From Cellvibrio sp. PSBB006 (GTDB taxonomy: Bacteria; Pseudomonadota; Gammaproteobacteria; Pseudomonadales; Cellvibrionaceae), in NCBI RefSeq assembly GCF_002162135.1, contig NZ_CP021382.1:2788001-2852000 (forward strand): a stretch of DNA of 64,000 nucleotides. Reading direction: 5' to 3'. Below, piece by piece: positions 1 through 8,497 of the stretch. Made by a program: the position numbers and the translations under genes. Under the pieces are notes generated by a model. It was not told where the DNA came from and did no database searches. It worked only from the letters and a program-made list of their open reading frames with translations. The number at the start of each line of letters is the position of its first letter. Position 1 is the first letter of the stretch.

Positions 1-520
1 GCTGGGTATCGCTTTTGTTTATGTGCAACATATTGATGCCCATTACTCGACCACCCTGATACGCATGATGAGCGGGGCCGGGCATTACCCCGCCGCGCTG
101 GCTTGCCAGGGCGCCGTGCTACAGCCCGATGGAATTACCCTGATCAGTGCCGAACGACGCGTGGATATTCTGGAAAACGGCACCTTGTTGGTGAGCGAAA
201 AACCCTGGGGGGGATGTTATGCGCCTTCCATTGATCAAGTGGTTGCCAACGTGGCCAGAATCTATCGGGAACGCAGTGGCTTGATCGTATTTACCGGCAT
301 GGGCGATGACGGCGCGGCCAGCGCCCGGCTAATCAAGCAACAGGGTGGCCAGGTGTGGGTTCAAACACCGGCGAGCTGTACCAGCTCCTCCATGCCCGAG
401 GCAGCCCTGGCAACGAACTGCGTCGGTTTCAGCGGAACGCCACAGGAATTAGCGCAGCAATTAGCCAGGTTCAGTCGGCAATATCGCCGTTATCAACCGA
501 CTACATTATCAAGTTTTTAA
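1..520 (+). CDS. chpB: ChpB-like protein-glutamate methylesterase (CheB family), 5' end cut by window
   Basis: This is the C-terminal part of a CheB-type methylesterase, which removes methyl groups from glutamates of chemoreceptors. The frame is open from base 2 and reads AFVYVQHIDAHY, then FTGMGDDGAASAR. These correspond to the QH and GMGxDG motifs that hold the catalytic His and Asp in CheB enzymes. The catalytic Ser and any receiver domain lie outside the window. The next gene, 28 bases away, encodes a CheW-like protein resembling ChpC, so the pair looks like the end of a Pil-Chp cluster controlling type IV pilus twitching. The assignment to ChpB rather than generic CheB rests on that neighbour. 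Confidence 0.85.
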   Translation, partial: LGIAFVYVQHIDAHYSTTLIRMMSGAGHYPAALACQGAVLQPDGITLISAERRVDILENGTLLVSEKPWGGCYAPSIDQVVANVARIYRERSGLIVFTGMGDDGAASARLIKQQGGQVWVQTPASCTSSSMPEAALATNCVGFSGTPQELAQQLARFSRQYRRYQPTTLSSF

Positions 521-548
521 TCTTAACCCTTTGAAGGAAAGCGCTCCC

Positions 549-1037
549 ATGAGAGCCCCACAACGCCTAGAAAAGAAAATTCAGGAAGTCGCCAGTCTGC
601 TGGTACCCCTGAACGACTGTCTGTTATTGCTTCCCAACGTTTCGGTTGCGGAAATCGTTCCTATCACGCAGGTTTTGCCGGTCAGCGATGCACCCAACTG
701 GTATCTGGGCGACTGCATATGGCGCGAGCAGAAAGTGCCTGTGCTTTCATTTGAAACCCTCAACGGTGACCCCAAAGGCGGCACCAGCAGTCGCGCGCGT
801 TTTGCGGTACTTAACAGTACCGGCATCAGCGATGATTTACCCTTCATTGCCATCGTCACCCAAGGCCTGCCCCGTCTGGCGCGGGTGAATGAAGAAGAGA
901 TTCGCGAGCGCGAAGGCGATAAGAAACCTTTCGAATTGATGTATGTCTCATGGGCCGGAGAGGATGCTGTTATCCCCGACGTCAGCCGGATGGAACAAGC
1001 ATTGCTTGATTACCGCGCGGGCGCGGTTTCTTATTGA
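549..1037 (+). CDS. chpC: ChpC-like CheW-domain chemotaxis protein
   Basis: A 162-residue protein made of a single CheW-like domain, an adaptor that couples chemoreceptors to a CheA-type kinase. Residues near VASLLVPLNDCLLLLPN and VAEIVPI match the start of the CheW fold as seen in ChpC of the pseudomonad Pil-Chp system. An in-frame TTG at 531 gives a longer reading, but the ATG at 549 has an AAGGAAAG ribosome site 8 bases upstream and is preferred. It directly follows the ChpB-like gene on the same strand, so the two are probably co-transcribed with an upstream chpA outside the window. Confidence 0.82.
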   Translation: MRAPQRLEKKIQEVASLLVPLNDCLLLLPNVSVAEIVPITQVLPVSDAPNWYLGDCIWREQKVPVLSFETLNGDPKGGTSSRARFAVLNSTGISDDLPFIAIVTQGLPRLARVNEEEIREREGDKKPFELMYVSWAGEDAVIPDVSRMEQALLDYRAGAVSY

Positions 1038-1086
1038 TGCCTGCCAGACGCACTCATACCTCATAACACACGGATTACGCTTACCC

Positions 1087-1698
1087 ATGTCGACATTCAG
1101 GTTTTCAGGAAAAAAACTGTCCTTCGCAACACTTTTGCTCGCTGGCTTGATCAGCCTTCAAGGCTGTGGCGGTTCTCGTGATGAGCCGTTTGATCCGGGC
1201 GATGGCGATGATGAGGATGATGTGGATGTTGTAGCGGTTGATATCGATTCATTGGTGATGGGTAATGACCCGATTCTGCCAGAAGACAGCACCAGGCGCC
1301 TGCAAGTCATGCGCGATGAGACCGAGTACTACGAGGTATACGACAAATACACCAATGAAGTTATCGATGAACCGGACTTTGAGCGCGGCCAGGTTATCTT
1401 ATATGACGCGGGCTCGCGCGATCTCAATCCGTGCACCGATAGGTTAGTGTTTCGCCGAGCCACTGCACAGGAAGAAAACGATGCGGTGGTTAGAGTTACC
1501 CTGGAGTTCGAAAATCGTGAAGACGACACTGCGAATAGTTGCGATGAGAGGCCCTTTCGTTTCTTTTTTGTCGAGAGCCGCGAGAAGCTGATCTTCTCTG
1601 AAGAGATTCAGTGGCCGTCATCATCCAGCTCAAGCTCTTCTTCATCGTCCTCTTCGTCATCATCTTCGTCGGCGTCATCCTCTCCACCGACGGCTTGA
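1087..1698 (+). CDS. Hypothetical lipoprotein with C-terminal polyserine tail
   Basis: A 203-residue protein with a lipoprotein signal (LISLQGC, predicted lipidated Cys27), followed by a strongly acidic stretch rich in Asp and Glu. The central 120 residues match no family I recognise. The last 30 residues are almost all serine, ending PPTA. Polyserine is normally an interdomain linker in Cellvibrio-type secreted enzymes, yet here nothing follows it. A longer reading from 943 overlaps the upstream chemotaxis gene and lacks a sensible start; the ATG at 1087 places the signal peptide at the N-terminus. Its stop abuts the stop of the convergent rsmE gene. Function unknown. Confidence 0.72.
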   Translation: MSTFRFSGKKLSFATLLLAGLISLQGCGGSRDEPFDPGDGDDEDDVDVVAVDIDSLVMGNDPILPEDSTRRLQVMRDETEYYEVYDKYTNEVIDEPDFERGQVILYDAGSRDLNPCTDRLVFRRATAQEENDAVVRVTLEFENREDDTANSCDERPFRFFFVESREKLIFSEEIQWPSSSSSSSSSSSSSSSSSSASSSPPTA

Positions 1699-2424
1699 TC
1701 AGAGATCACCCCATCGATATTGCACCAGACTGATCGCCGCTATCGGCGCAGTCTCGGTGCGCAACACGCGCGGTCCCAGCGTGAGTGGCGCAAACTCTTT
1801 TGCCCGCGCCTGCTCAATCTCCTGATCGGATAAACCACCCTCCGGGCCGATCAACAGGGCGACACTGGATACGTCCTCATCGTCGGATAAGCCGCGACTA
1901 TCGCGATGATGCAAGACAAATTTGTGCTGGGCACTCACGCTCGCCAACCAATCATTCAGGCTGAGGGGTTCACTGAGTAACGGCAGGATATTACGCTGGC
2001 ACTGTTCACACGCACTGACCAGGATCTGCTGCCAATGCTGTAATTTTTTATCCTGCCGGTCACCCGCCAATTTAACTTCGGTGCGCTCAGTCAACAGCGG
2101 TGTAATGTGGGTAACACCCAACTCGGTCGCCTTCTGTAAAACCCAATCCATACGCTCACCGCGCGACACGCCGATGGCTAACTCCAACTGCAAGGGCGAT
2201 TGACGATCATCCGCAGAAAACTCACCGACTGCGACTGTCACCTGCTTTTTACTGATACCGGTAATCTGCGCCTGATATTCACCGCCCTGCCCATTGAATA
2301 ACACCAGTTCCCGCCCCGGCTGCATGCGCAGGACTTTACCCAGATAATGGGACGCAGCCTCTTCCAATTCGAGGAATTGGCCACAGGCCAACGAGTGCGA
2401 GGTAAATAATCGGGGTACACGCAT
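1699..2424 (-). CDS. rsmE: 16S rRNA m3U1498 methyltransferase RsmE
   Basis: RsmE methylates N3 of U1498 in 16S rRNA using S-adenosylmethionine. The 241-residue product aligns over its length with the E. coli enzyme: it starts MRVPRLF, has LYS/GLN-rich KKLQHWQQI and ACEQCQRN in the centre, and ends with the SPOUT-fold cofactor loops LLIGPEGGLSDQEI and LGPRVLRTETAPIAAI. The start at 2424 matches the family N-terminus; an in-frame ATG at 2439 is an alternative, and longer readings run into the divergent gene's promoter. Probably monocistronic. Confidence 0.94.
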   Translation of the reverse strand: MRVPRLFTSHSLACGQFLELEEAASHYLGKVLRMQPGRELVLFNGQGGEYQAQITGISKKQVTVAVGEFSADDRQSPLQLELAIGVSRGERMDWVLQKATELGVTHITPLLTERTEVKLAGDRQDKKLQHWQQILVSACEQCQRNILPLLSEPLSLNDWLASVSAQHKFVLHHRDSRGLSDDEDVSSVALLIGPEGGLSDQEIEQARAKEFAPLTLGPRVLRTETAPIAAISLVQYRWGDL

Positions 2425-2523
2425 GACAAAATGACTCATATAAATTTCTGGAGGCCCGCTGCTTATCAGCGCGGCCAGCAAATTGTAGTAAAGTGGTCGG
2501 ACAATCAACAGCAATAATCGATT

Positions 2524-3519
2524 ATGGATATAGTGACCCACGCGTTACTCGGCGCAGTTGCCGCCCAGTCAATCAGCCAACGACAGCATGCTCGGGCAGC
2601 TAGTGGCGTCGGTGCTATTGCCGCGTTGCTACCAGATCTGGACGTACTGATTCGCAGCGCAGACGATGTTCTGATGACACTCACCTATCACCGTCACTTC
2701 AGCCATTCATTATTTTTTGCGCCCATTGGTGCTTTGCTGGCGAGCTTGTTTCTGTGGTTCGTGTTTCGTCGTTATATGAACAAAAGACAATTATATCTCT
2801 ATGCCTTGATTGGCTATGTGTCCGCGTGTCTGCTGGATGTGTGCACCAGTTATGGCACCCATTTGCTATGGCCGCTGATGGATAAACCCATATCACTCAG
2901 TATTATCGCCGTGGTTGATCCCCTGTTCAGCCTGATACTTATCGGCGCGCTGGGTAGCGCGATCTACACCCACCAACAACGCTGGTGCTGGCTCGGATTA
3001 GTTGGTGCCGTTGTATATCTCTCAGTAGGAGCCGTGCAACATCAACGCGCTTATCACACTGCAGAAGCATTGGCTGCACAACGCGGCGTTACACCTTCAC
3101 GAATTATCATTAAACCAACCTTAGCCAATTTATTTTTATGGCGCGCTATCACAATAGAAGATGGTAGGGCCTGGACTGATGCGATTCGCGTCTGTTGGTC
3201 CAGTGAAGCGAAGATTTACCAGGGTACATCGGTTACTTTAATTGAACCAGCTTTCTGGAAAGATTTACCGCCGGATTCCCGTGCTTATCGCGACCTCACG
3301 CGTTTTTTTGCCTTGGCAGATCGTATGCTGGTAACCCACCCGCAGCACGAAAATTTTGTCGGTGATCTGCGTTACGCTATGTTGCCTGACAGTGTGGAAC
3401 CGATGTGGGGTATTCGTATTGATCCAATGAATCCTGATGCATCAACAGACTTTGTTGTGGACCGATCTTTTACACCGAAAATGCGGGAAGCGTTGATAAA
3501 AATGCTGCAAGGAAAATAG
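2524..3519 (+). CDS. YdjM-type inner-membrane metal-dependent hydrolase family protein
   Basis: A 331-residue membrane protein of the family annotated as LexA-regulated or membrane-bound metal-dependent hydrolase (YdjM-like). The N-terminal signature is present: DIVTHALLGAVAA, LLPDLDVL and HRHFSHSLFFAPIGALL, whose conserved His and Asp residues are thought to bind metal. About four or five membrane segments lie in the first 180 residues, followed by a roughly 150-residue soluble region. It is transcribed divergently from rsmE with a 99-base spacer. The substrate of this family is not established, so only the family call is secure. Confidence 0.82.
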   Translation: MDIVTHALLGAVAAQSISQRQHARAASGVGAIAALLPDLDVLIRSADDVLMTLTYHRHFSHSLFFAPIGALLASLFLWFVFRRYMNKRQLYLYALIGYVSACLLDVCTSYGTHLLWPLMDKPISLSIIAVVDPLFSLILIGALGSAIYTHQQRWCWLGLVGAVVYLSVGAVQHQRAYHTAEALAAQRGVTPSRIIIKPTLANLFLWRAITIEDGRAWTDAIRVCWSSEAKIYQGTSVTLIEPAFWKDLPPDSRAYRDLTRFFALADRMLVTHPQHENFVGDLRYAMLPDSVEPMWGIRIDPMNPDASTDFVVDRSFTPKMREALIKMLQGK

Positions 3520-3530
3520 AAGACTGTGAA

Positions 3531-4100
3531 TCAGAAAGATATATTGTCAGCCGCCAGACGCAGCAACGCGGCCACTGAAATAGCATCAGTAATCTCACCG
3601 CGTTTTACCATGGCAATAGCCTCTTGCAAGGATAATTTTTTTAGCTCGATATCTTCAGAAGCTTCCAGATTTTGTTGGCCGGAAAATAAGCCGCGCGCAA
3701 CAAATACCTGCGCCACTTCATCGGTGACAGAGTTAGACAGATGCAGGTTCATTAAAAAATCCCAGCGCTGCGCGCGCAGCCCTACCTCCTCCTCCAACTC
3801 CCGTTGCGCAGCGGCCAAAGGTTCTTCATCCACCGGACACCCGCCTTCCGGAATTTCCCAGGTATATTGATTTAACGTGTAACGACTTTGTCTGACCAAC
3901 CAGGTATTACCTTCGTCATCAATAGGCACCACGCCAACAGCGGTGTTTTTGAAATGCACCACGCCATAAATACCTTGCGTATCTCTGGGTGTGATGACGT
4001 TTTCATGGGAGACTTTTATCCAGGGATTTTCGTAAACGGTTGCAGATGACCTGACGCGCCATCCACCGATTTTTGTGGTGAGAACAGTTTCATCTGCCAT
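3531..4100 (-). CDS. Nudix hydrolase (ADP-ribose pyrophosphatase-like)
   Basis: A 189-residue Nudix hydrolase, an enzyme type that cleaves nucleoside diphosphates linked to another group. The Nudix box is complete at residues 86-108 (G86, E92, R100, E101, E104, E105, G107), with AQRELEEEVGL readable directly. Upstream residues VVRQSRYTLNQYTWEIPEGG-like resemble ADP-sugar pyrophosphatases of the NudF group, which usually carry RQYR and WElPAG. The substrate cannot be fixed from sequence. It lies 13 bases downstream of a GNAT gene on the same strand, so the two are probably one transcript; its 3' end is convergent with the YdjM-like gene. Confidence 0.9.
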   Translation of the reverse strand: MADETVLTTKIGGWRVRSSATVYENPWIKVSHENVITPRDTQGIYGVVHFKNTAVGVVPIDDEGNTWLVRQSRYTLNQYTWEIPEGGCPVDEEPLAAAQRELEEEVGLRAQRWDFLMNLHLSNSVTDEVAQVFVARGLFSGQQNLEASEDIELKKLSLQEAIAMVKRGEITDAISVAALLRLAADNISF

Positions 4101-4113
4101 GGTTTGATTTCTC

Positions 4114-4518
4114 TCAATAATCGCTTTTCAGCATCCATGCGCGCGGGTTGTGGGTAAATCCCAGCTTGGGATAATAATCGTTAGCCTTGGGTGCAGCGAG
4201 CAATACAATCATGCATTCAGGCTCTACACGGCGTTGTGTTTCTGCAATTAATTGCTTGCCGATACCTTGATGCTGGTAGTCCACATCAACGGCGAGGTCT
4301 GCGAGGTAAGTAACGTAGGTGAAATCGGTCAAGGATCTGGCGATACCAACCAATCGAGAATCATCCCAAGCGGTCACGATTAAATTAGCGTTCTTCAACA
4401 TGCCCGCAAAAACATCGGGCCGATCAACCGGGCGTCGTTCACCCAAGGTAGATTTTTGATATAGCGCGATGGCTTCTTCTGGCGTGAGGACGGCATCGTC
4501 CCGGTAGGTAATTGACAT
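4114..4518 (-). CDS. GNAT family N-acetyltransferase
   Basis: A 134-residue single-domain acetyltransferase of the GNAT superfamily. The acetyl-CoA pyrophosphate loop is visible as DYQHQGIGKQLI (Q-x-x-G-I-G), preceded by the beta strand VTYLADLAVD; the C-terminal YYPKLGF is typical of the family. The acceptor substrate is unknown. It is short but full length for the small GNAT class. The Nudix gene follows 13 bases downstream. Confidence 0.88.
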   Translation of the reverse strand: MSITYRDDAVLTPEEAIALYQKSTLGERRPVDRPDVFAGMLKNANLIVTAWDDSRLVGIARSLTDFTYVTYLADLAVDVDYQHQGIGKQLIAETQRRVEPECMIVLLAAPKANDYYPKLGFTHNPRAWMLKSDY

Positions 4519-4587
4519 GATGATAAAGCCCGTTGATCAACAGGCCTCTATCATAGCGCGTTGGGAACAGACGGGAAACGTCGATAC

Positions 4588-5139
4588 TCAGTCGAGCGCA
4601 GAACCCTTAGGCGGCAACCAATCTGCCAGTTCATCAGCATGCTCTTCTTCAACCGCCAGGATATCTTCAAGCATACGGCGCGTGGTCGGATCAGCGTCAC
4701 CGATGTATTGGATTAATTCCCGATAGCTTTCGATGGCAATCCGTTCAGCAACCAAATTCTCGCGAATCATATCCTGCAAGGTTTCCCCTTCGACATATTC
4801 CGCGTGGCTGCGCGCCTGTAATGTAGCTGGAGAAAAATCCGGTTCGCCACCCAATTGAACAATACGTGCAGCGATCTGATCGGCGTGAGCCAGCTCCTGA
4901 TTCGCGTGAACCATAAATTCTTCGGCCACCGACTGGGCACGCAAACCATGAGCAACAAAGTGGTGCCGGCGATAGCGCATTGTACAAACCAATTCGGTCG
5001 CCAGCGCTTCATTTAACAGTTGCAGTAAGCGTTCACGATCGAGCCGATAACCGGCGGTCACGGCCCCGTCTTCTGTATGGGCACGAGCCTGCTCGCGCAA
5101 GGTCGCCACATCTGTGAAAGAGAAATTTTCATTCATCAT
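4588..5139 (-). CDS. Ferritin-like (bacterioferritin-type) protein
   Basis: A 183-residue four-helix ferritin-like protein. Helix motifs with the metal-binding Glu and His residues of the bacterioferritin/Dps superfamily are visible in order: NEALATELVCTMRYRRHHF, HANQELAHADQIAARI, ENLVAERIAIESYREL and DILAVEEEHADELADWL. This spacing (E, ExxH, E, ExxH) fits a di-iron site, so iron storage or oxidative protection is likely. It starts MMNE; either Met may initiate. The first 25 residues precede the bundle. The neighbours are unrelated. Confidence 0.85.
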   Translation of the reverse strand: MMNENFSFTDVATLREQARAHTEDGAVTAGYRLDRERLLQLLNEALATELVCTMRYRRHHFVAHGLRAQSVAEEFMVHANQELAHADQIAARIVQLGGEPDFSPATLQARSHAEYVEGETLQDMIRENLVAERIAIESYRELIQYIGDADPTTRRMLEDILAVEEEHADELADWLPPKGSALD

Positions 5140-5183
5140 CTTTACTCTCGTCAGTGATTATTTTCAGAAAATACACTTACCTG

Positions 5184-5750
5184 TTATTTGTTGAATCGCG
5201 CTTTTACCTGATCAACACAGGATTTTTTTTCGTCGCCCATCAGACGCTCGCATTTTTCCAGCGCCAGTTGATAATCCGCCTCGCTAATTTCATCCAATGC
5301 GTCCTGATGTGCATCCCTTACTTTTTGATTTGCCTCTGCCACGCTCACACGCTGCTGATATTCCAACTGCGCACGTTTGAGACAAATATCCTGTTCATTG
5401 CCCTTATGACCTTCGCACTTGATTTTAGCCACATCCAACGCAGCGTCTGCATAGGTAATCAATGCCTTGGTTTTAGCCTCAGGGGTATTTTTTTCGGCGG
5501 CTTCCGCATCTGCTTCCTGCCGTTTTCTTTCCGCTTTTGCCTCAGCGATACAAACATCCTGCGGATGATCTTTCAATGCATCGCATAATTTGCGTGCGGC
5601 AACATACTCTTTTTCTGCACGCTGCATATTGGCTTCATACTCTGGCGATGACGAAAAAGGTACCGCGTGAACTGCCTTAGTTAAACACATCGCTACACAC
5701 ATCAAGGCGAAAGAAAAACCCGCCAGTTTATGAATCAATAAACGGTTCAT
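5184..5750 (-). CDS. Exported hypothetical protein with three Cys-x10-Cys repeats
   Basis: A 188-residue protein not assigned to a known family. It begins with a signal peptide (LAGFSFALMCVAMCLTKAVHA) and then forms a charged, helix-rich domain. Three similar segments each carry two cysteines ten residues apart: CDALKDHPQDVC, CEGHKGNEQDIC and CERLMGDEKKSC. They suggest helical hairpins tied by disulfides in the periplasm. The start at 5750 puts the signal peptide at the N-terminus; a longer reading to 5828 adds residues with no signal character. It lies downstream of nothing obviously related. Confidence 0.7.
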   Translation of the reverse strand: MNRLLIHKLAGFSFALMCVAMCLTKAVHAVPFSSSPEYEANMQRAEKEYVAARKLCDALKDHPQDVCIAEAKAERKRQEADAEAAEKNTPEAKTKALITYADAALDVAKIKCEGHKGNEQDICLKRAQLEYQQRVSVAEANQKVRDAHQDALDEISEADYQLALEKCERLMGDEKKSCVDQVKARFNK

Positions 5751-5967
5751 TGTGCCGACCATCCTGGTTGAAAAATATTGCTTCATGGCACGACATGTGA
5801 TGAATACAGCCATTGGTTTTCGCTGCATGACATGGCGCAGACATGAAATAAACAGACGATAATAGCTTGCGCGTCTGCCTTGGCGGATTCAGTACGCTTG
5901 CAAACATTAATGCCAACAAGCCGTATTTTTGAGAGGAAATAGCAAGATGGGAAATTGAAAAGGTAAA

Positions 5968-6285
5968 TCAATGAAAGCGATGCGGGTCCAATTGCACAGA
6001 GTTAAGATGTGGACCCAGCATTAATACGCGCCCGGTATAACGATCTTCACCAGTCACGGTAAATTCAAAATAAAACGCACGCCAGAAACGGAATTGTCCG
6101 CGGTTATCACGCTTAAACCACAAACGGCGCAGATACACACTCTGGTCGAGCATCTGCACTTGCATCTCACTGCAATGACGTTGCGCCGCAGCAAATGCAA
6201 TATCTTTGATCCTCAGGGCATTAAACCAGTAGTACAGGATCAAACCGAACAGGATAAGCCAGAAGATTGCGGTGATATCAAGCAT
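5968..6285 (-). CDS. DUF3301 small membrane protein
   Basis: A 105-residue protein with one N-terminal membrane segment (ITAIFWLILFGLILYYWFNAL) and a basic cytoplasmic domain containing VYLRRLWFKRDNRGQFRF and FYFEFTVTGEDRYTG. This arrangement matches the DUF3301 family found in many gammaproteobacteria, whose role is unknown. It is full length and is followed by a gene-free stretch before the convergent or unrelated neighbours. Confidence 0.82.
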   Translation of the reverse strand: MLDITAIFWLILFGLILYYWFNALRIKDIAFAAAQRHCSEMQVQMLDQSVYLRRLWFKRDNRGQFRFWRAFYFEFTVTGEDRYTGRVLMLGPHLNSVQLDPHRFH

Positions 6286-6386
6286 GAGCGGTTAAACACA
6301 GAAAGGAACTGAAACAACTACCGAACTACCGGCTTCAGCACAAAAGAGGGATTAACACCAATGACTCGACGTCAGAGGTGAGGATA

Positions 6387-6418
6387 AAGGGGATGGTGAA
6401 AATGATCGTCATCCCCTT
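6387..6418 (-). terminator. Hairpin downstream of the cold shock gene
   Basis: Nine-base arms AAGGGGATG (6387-6395) and CATCCCCTT (6410-6418) are perfect complements around a 14-base loop. Read on the minus strand the hairpin ends CCCCTTTAT, a short U run. It lies 16 bases past the cold shock stop codon. The tail is weak, so confidence is moderate. Confidence 0.5.
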
Positions 6419-6433
6419 GAAACATAACTGCTC

Positions 6434-6643
6434 TTAGAGAGGAGTTACGTTCTCCGCTTGCGGACCTTTTTGACCTTGAGTCACTTCGAAAGTCACTTTT
6501 TGACCTTCTTTGAGCGTTCTACGACCGGTGCCGTTGATAGCACGGAAGTGAACAAACACGTCTGAACCACCTTCACGCTCAATAAAACCGTAACCTTTGT
6601 CGTCGTTAAACCATTTAACAACACCAGAGACCAGATCTGACAT
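6434..6643 (-). CDS. Cold shock protein (CspA family)
   Basis: A 69-residue single cold-shock domain that binds single-stranded RNA or DNA. Both ribonucleoprotein motifs are intact: KGYGFIE (RNP1) and VFVHF (RNP2), with the conserved start [11 protein letters not shown]. The ATG at 6643 has GAGGAAAG 3 bases upstream as ribosome site. The frame stays open upstream to 6778 and would add a hydrophobic 45-residue extension, but the family length and the ribosome site favour the short form. The upstream 290 bases therefore probably hold the long leader typical of cold-inducible csp genes. Confidence 0.93.
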   Translation of the reverse strand: MSDLVSGVVKWFNDDKGYGFIEREGGSDVFVHFRAINGTGRRTLKEGQKVTFEVTQGQKGPQAENVTPL

Positions 6644-6936
6644 ACTTTCCTCGTCTTGCATTATAAAAGTCAGCGATGCTGACCAAACATTAAAACCGAC
6701 TTTATTAAAAGCCAGGGTGAAATAGCTTATTAATAAAGCTATTGCTAAGGTCGTGGTGCGTACCAAGGGGCCGAGCAAGCGGAGGGAACCTCACAAAAGC
6801 CGTAGTCTTTGGACGAATCTCAATCTGTAGCAGTTCAAAATTAAAGCACTTCGCCTATGCGAGTTCAAGAGATTATGGATGAATTTAGACAATATTCGAC
6901 GTTTTTTATAATGGAAATCAAACGCTGCATAGGCAA

Positions 6937-7299
6937 TTAACCTTGATCACTTTCACGCGCGTTATTTGTCGCAGCCTTTTTGCCCAATGTTTCATGAAGA
7001 TAAATTGCCAAACCGATAACCAAAAACCCCAGCAACATCACCCAGCGCTTAACACTTTCAAATTCATAACCTTGTTTTGCCAATTGATAACAGGCCAGCG
7101 CCCAGGCTGCGCACGCAAAGTAAGCCCAACGTTGTTGACGGTTAACGCCAAAAAGGATCACGCCGGTAACCGCTGCCCAAAAAAAACCATACACATTGGC
7201 AAAGCTTACAAATCCCATGAGGGATATCAGCAATATCAACTGCAATAAAACATTCAATATTTTTGTTACAACTGTCACCTTTGCCATCATCAGTACCAT
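6937..7299 (-). CDS. Small inner-membrane protein, hypothetical
   Basis: A 120-residue protein with four hydrophobic segments (ILNVLLQLILLISLMGFVSF, VYGFFWAAVTGVILFGV, WAYFACAAWALACY and WVMLLGFLVIGLAIYL), suggesting a small polytopic membrane protein. No family is recognised. In-frame starts at 7299, 7290 and 7287 are possible. The composition and lack of a competing frame argue that it is a real gene. It ends with a polar tail KKAATNNARESDQG. Confidence 0.62.
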   Translation of the reverse strand: MVLMMAKVTVVTKILNVLLQLILLISLMGFVSFANVYGFFWAAVTGVILFGVNRQQRWAYFACAAWALACYQLAKQGYEFESVKRWVMLLGFLVIGLAIYLHETLGKKAATNNARESDQG

Positions 7300-7346
7300 T
7301 AAAACTTTTATGTGTTACCAATCTACACCAATTGCACAATTTGCTG

Positions 7347-8396
7347 TCAGCGTTCAGAAAAATGCACTGGCAATGTGCGCTGCTGTTGTGAACTCAATAA
7401 TGCAAGTTCAAGCATGCGCAGCGCCAATAACGCCTGTTGCGGCGGCGTCAGCAACTGCTCGTTGACGCATAAATGGGCATGAACATTTCGATAAAAATCC
7501 TGATAATCGCCGGTCACGGTCGGGTATTTTTGTCGGCCTTCATCGTTGTGCAGCAGACCCCATTCACTCTCGCTCTCCTCCGCCCATCCTGGTGCGGTGG
7601 GTGTCACACCGGCAAGCAGTCGCGGTTCCTGAACATCCTGCTGCTGTTTGATATAGGTGCCTTTTTCGCCGTGAATAACATAAGCAGGCGCCGGCTCACG
7701 TGCCAGCAATGAACCTTTGAGGTTTACATGAAAGCCAGGATAATCGAGCCGTACATCAAAGTAATCATTGACCTGACTCGCTTGTCGCTGGATGCGCAAG
7801 TCGGCAGTTAATGATTGCGGCAAACCAAATAACAACAAGGATTCATCCAGCAGATGAATGCCCATGTCATAAAACAGTCCCGCCGCCGGATTGTGTTCTT
7901 CTTTCCATTTTTTCGGTCCGGGTTGCGGCCGATAACGCTCAAGGGTCATGGTAAAACTTCTTAATTCACCCACGCCGGACTCTGCCAATAACTGACGCGC
8001 CGTACGATAACCAGAAGCAAAACGACGATTGTGATACACCGATAGCATCAAGCCCTGTTGTTGCGCCAGCGTCACCAGCGCTTCACCTTCCGCTACTGTT
8101 GGCGTAAAAGGTTTTTCAACAATGACATGCTTGCCTGCCAACAAGGCAGCTTCTGTCATGGTGTAGTGCATGGAGTTCGGCGTATTGACCACGACAATAT
8201 CAATAGAGGCATCTTGCAAAATATCGTCATAGTCACGCACGATTCTGGCAGTGGGGAACTGCTCTTTGGAATCCGTGCGTGAGCGCTCCAGAATTGTTGT
8301 CAATTCGAAATCAGGATTCGCCTGAATGAAGGGAGCGTGGAATAAACGGCCGGACATACCATAAGCAGCCAAAGCTACACGCAATCTGTTAGACAT
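7347..8396 (-). CDS. Gfo/Idh/MocA family NAD(P)-dependent oxidoreductase
   Basis: A 349-residue oxidoreductase of the Gfo/Idh/MocA family. The N-terminal Rossmann fold starts VALAAYGMSGRLFHAPF, the catalytic-site lysine motif reads EKPFTPTVAEGEAL, and NTPNSMHYTM fits the nucleotide-binding loop. The GMSGRLFHAPFI signature is close to E. coli YdgJ and its relatives, whose substrates are sugars or inositol-like compounds. It is full length and appears to be monocistronic. The substrate cannot be deduced here. Confidence 0.9.
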   Translation of the reverse strand: MSNRLRVALAAYGMSGRLFHAPFIQANPDFELTTILERSRTDSKEQFPTARIVRDYDDILQDASIDIVVVNTPNSMHYTMTEAALLAGKHVIVEKPFTPTVAEGEALVTLAQQQGLMLSVYHNRRFASGYRTARQLLAESGVGELRSFTMTLERYRPQPGPKKWKEEHNPAAGLFYDMGIHLLDESLLLFGLPQSLTADLRIQRQASQVNDYFDVRLDYPGFHVNLKGSLLAREPAPAYVIHGEKGTYIKQQQDVQEPRLLAGVTPTAPGWAEESESEWGLLHNDEGRQKYPTVTGDYQDFYRNVHAHLCVNEQLLTPPQQALLALRMLELALLSSQQQRTLPVHFSER

Positions 8397-8497
8397 ACAT
8401 AAATCCGGTTAGCAGGAGAGATGCGCTGGTTATAGAAAGAGCTGCCTGGCAGGACAACTCAACATAACCTTACACGGGAAAAAGAAGAGCGCCGGGA

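Noticed and set aside
1615..1680. Possible simple-sequence or CRISPR-like repeat
   Set aside because: It is a run of serine codons inside the lipoprotein gene, not spaced repeats. The same applies to 48300-48520 in the GH16 gene.
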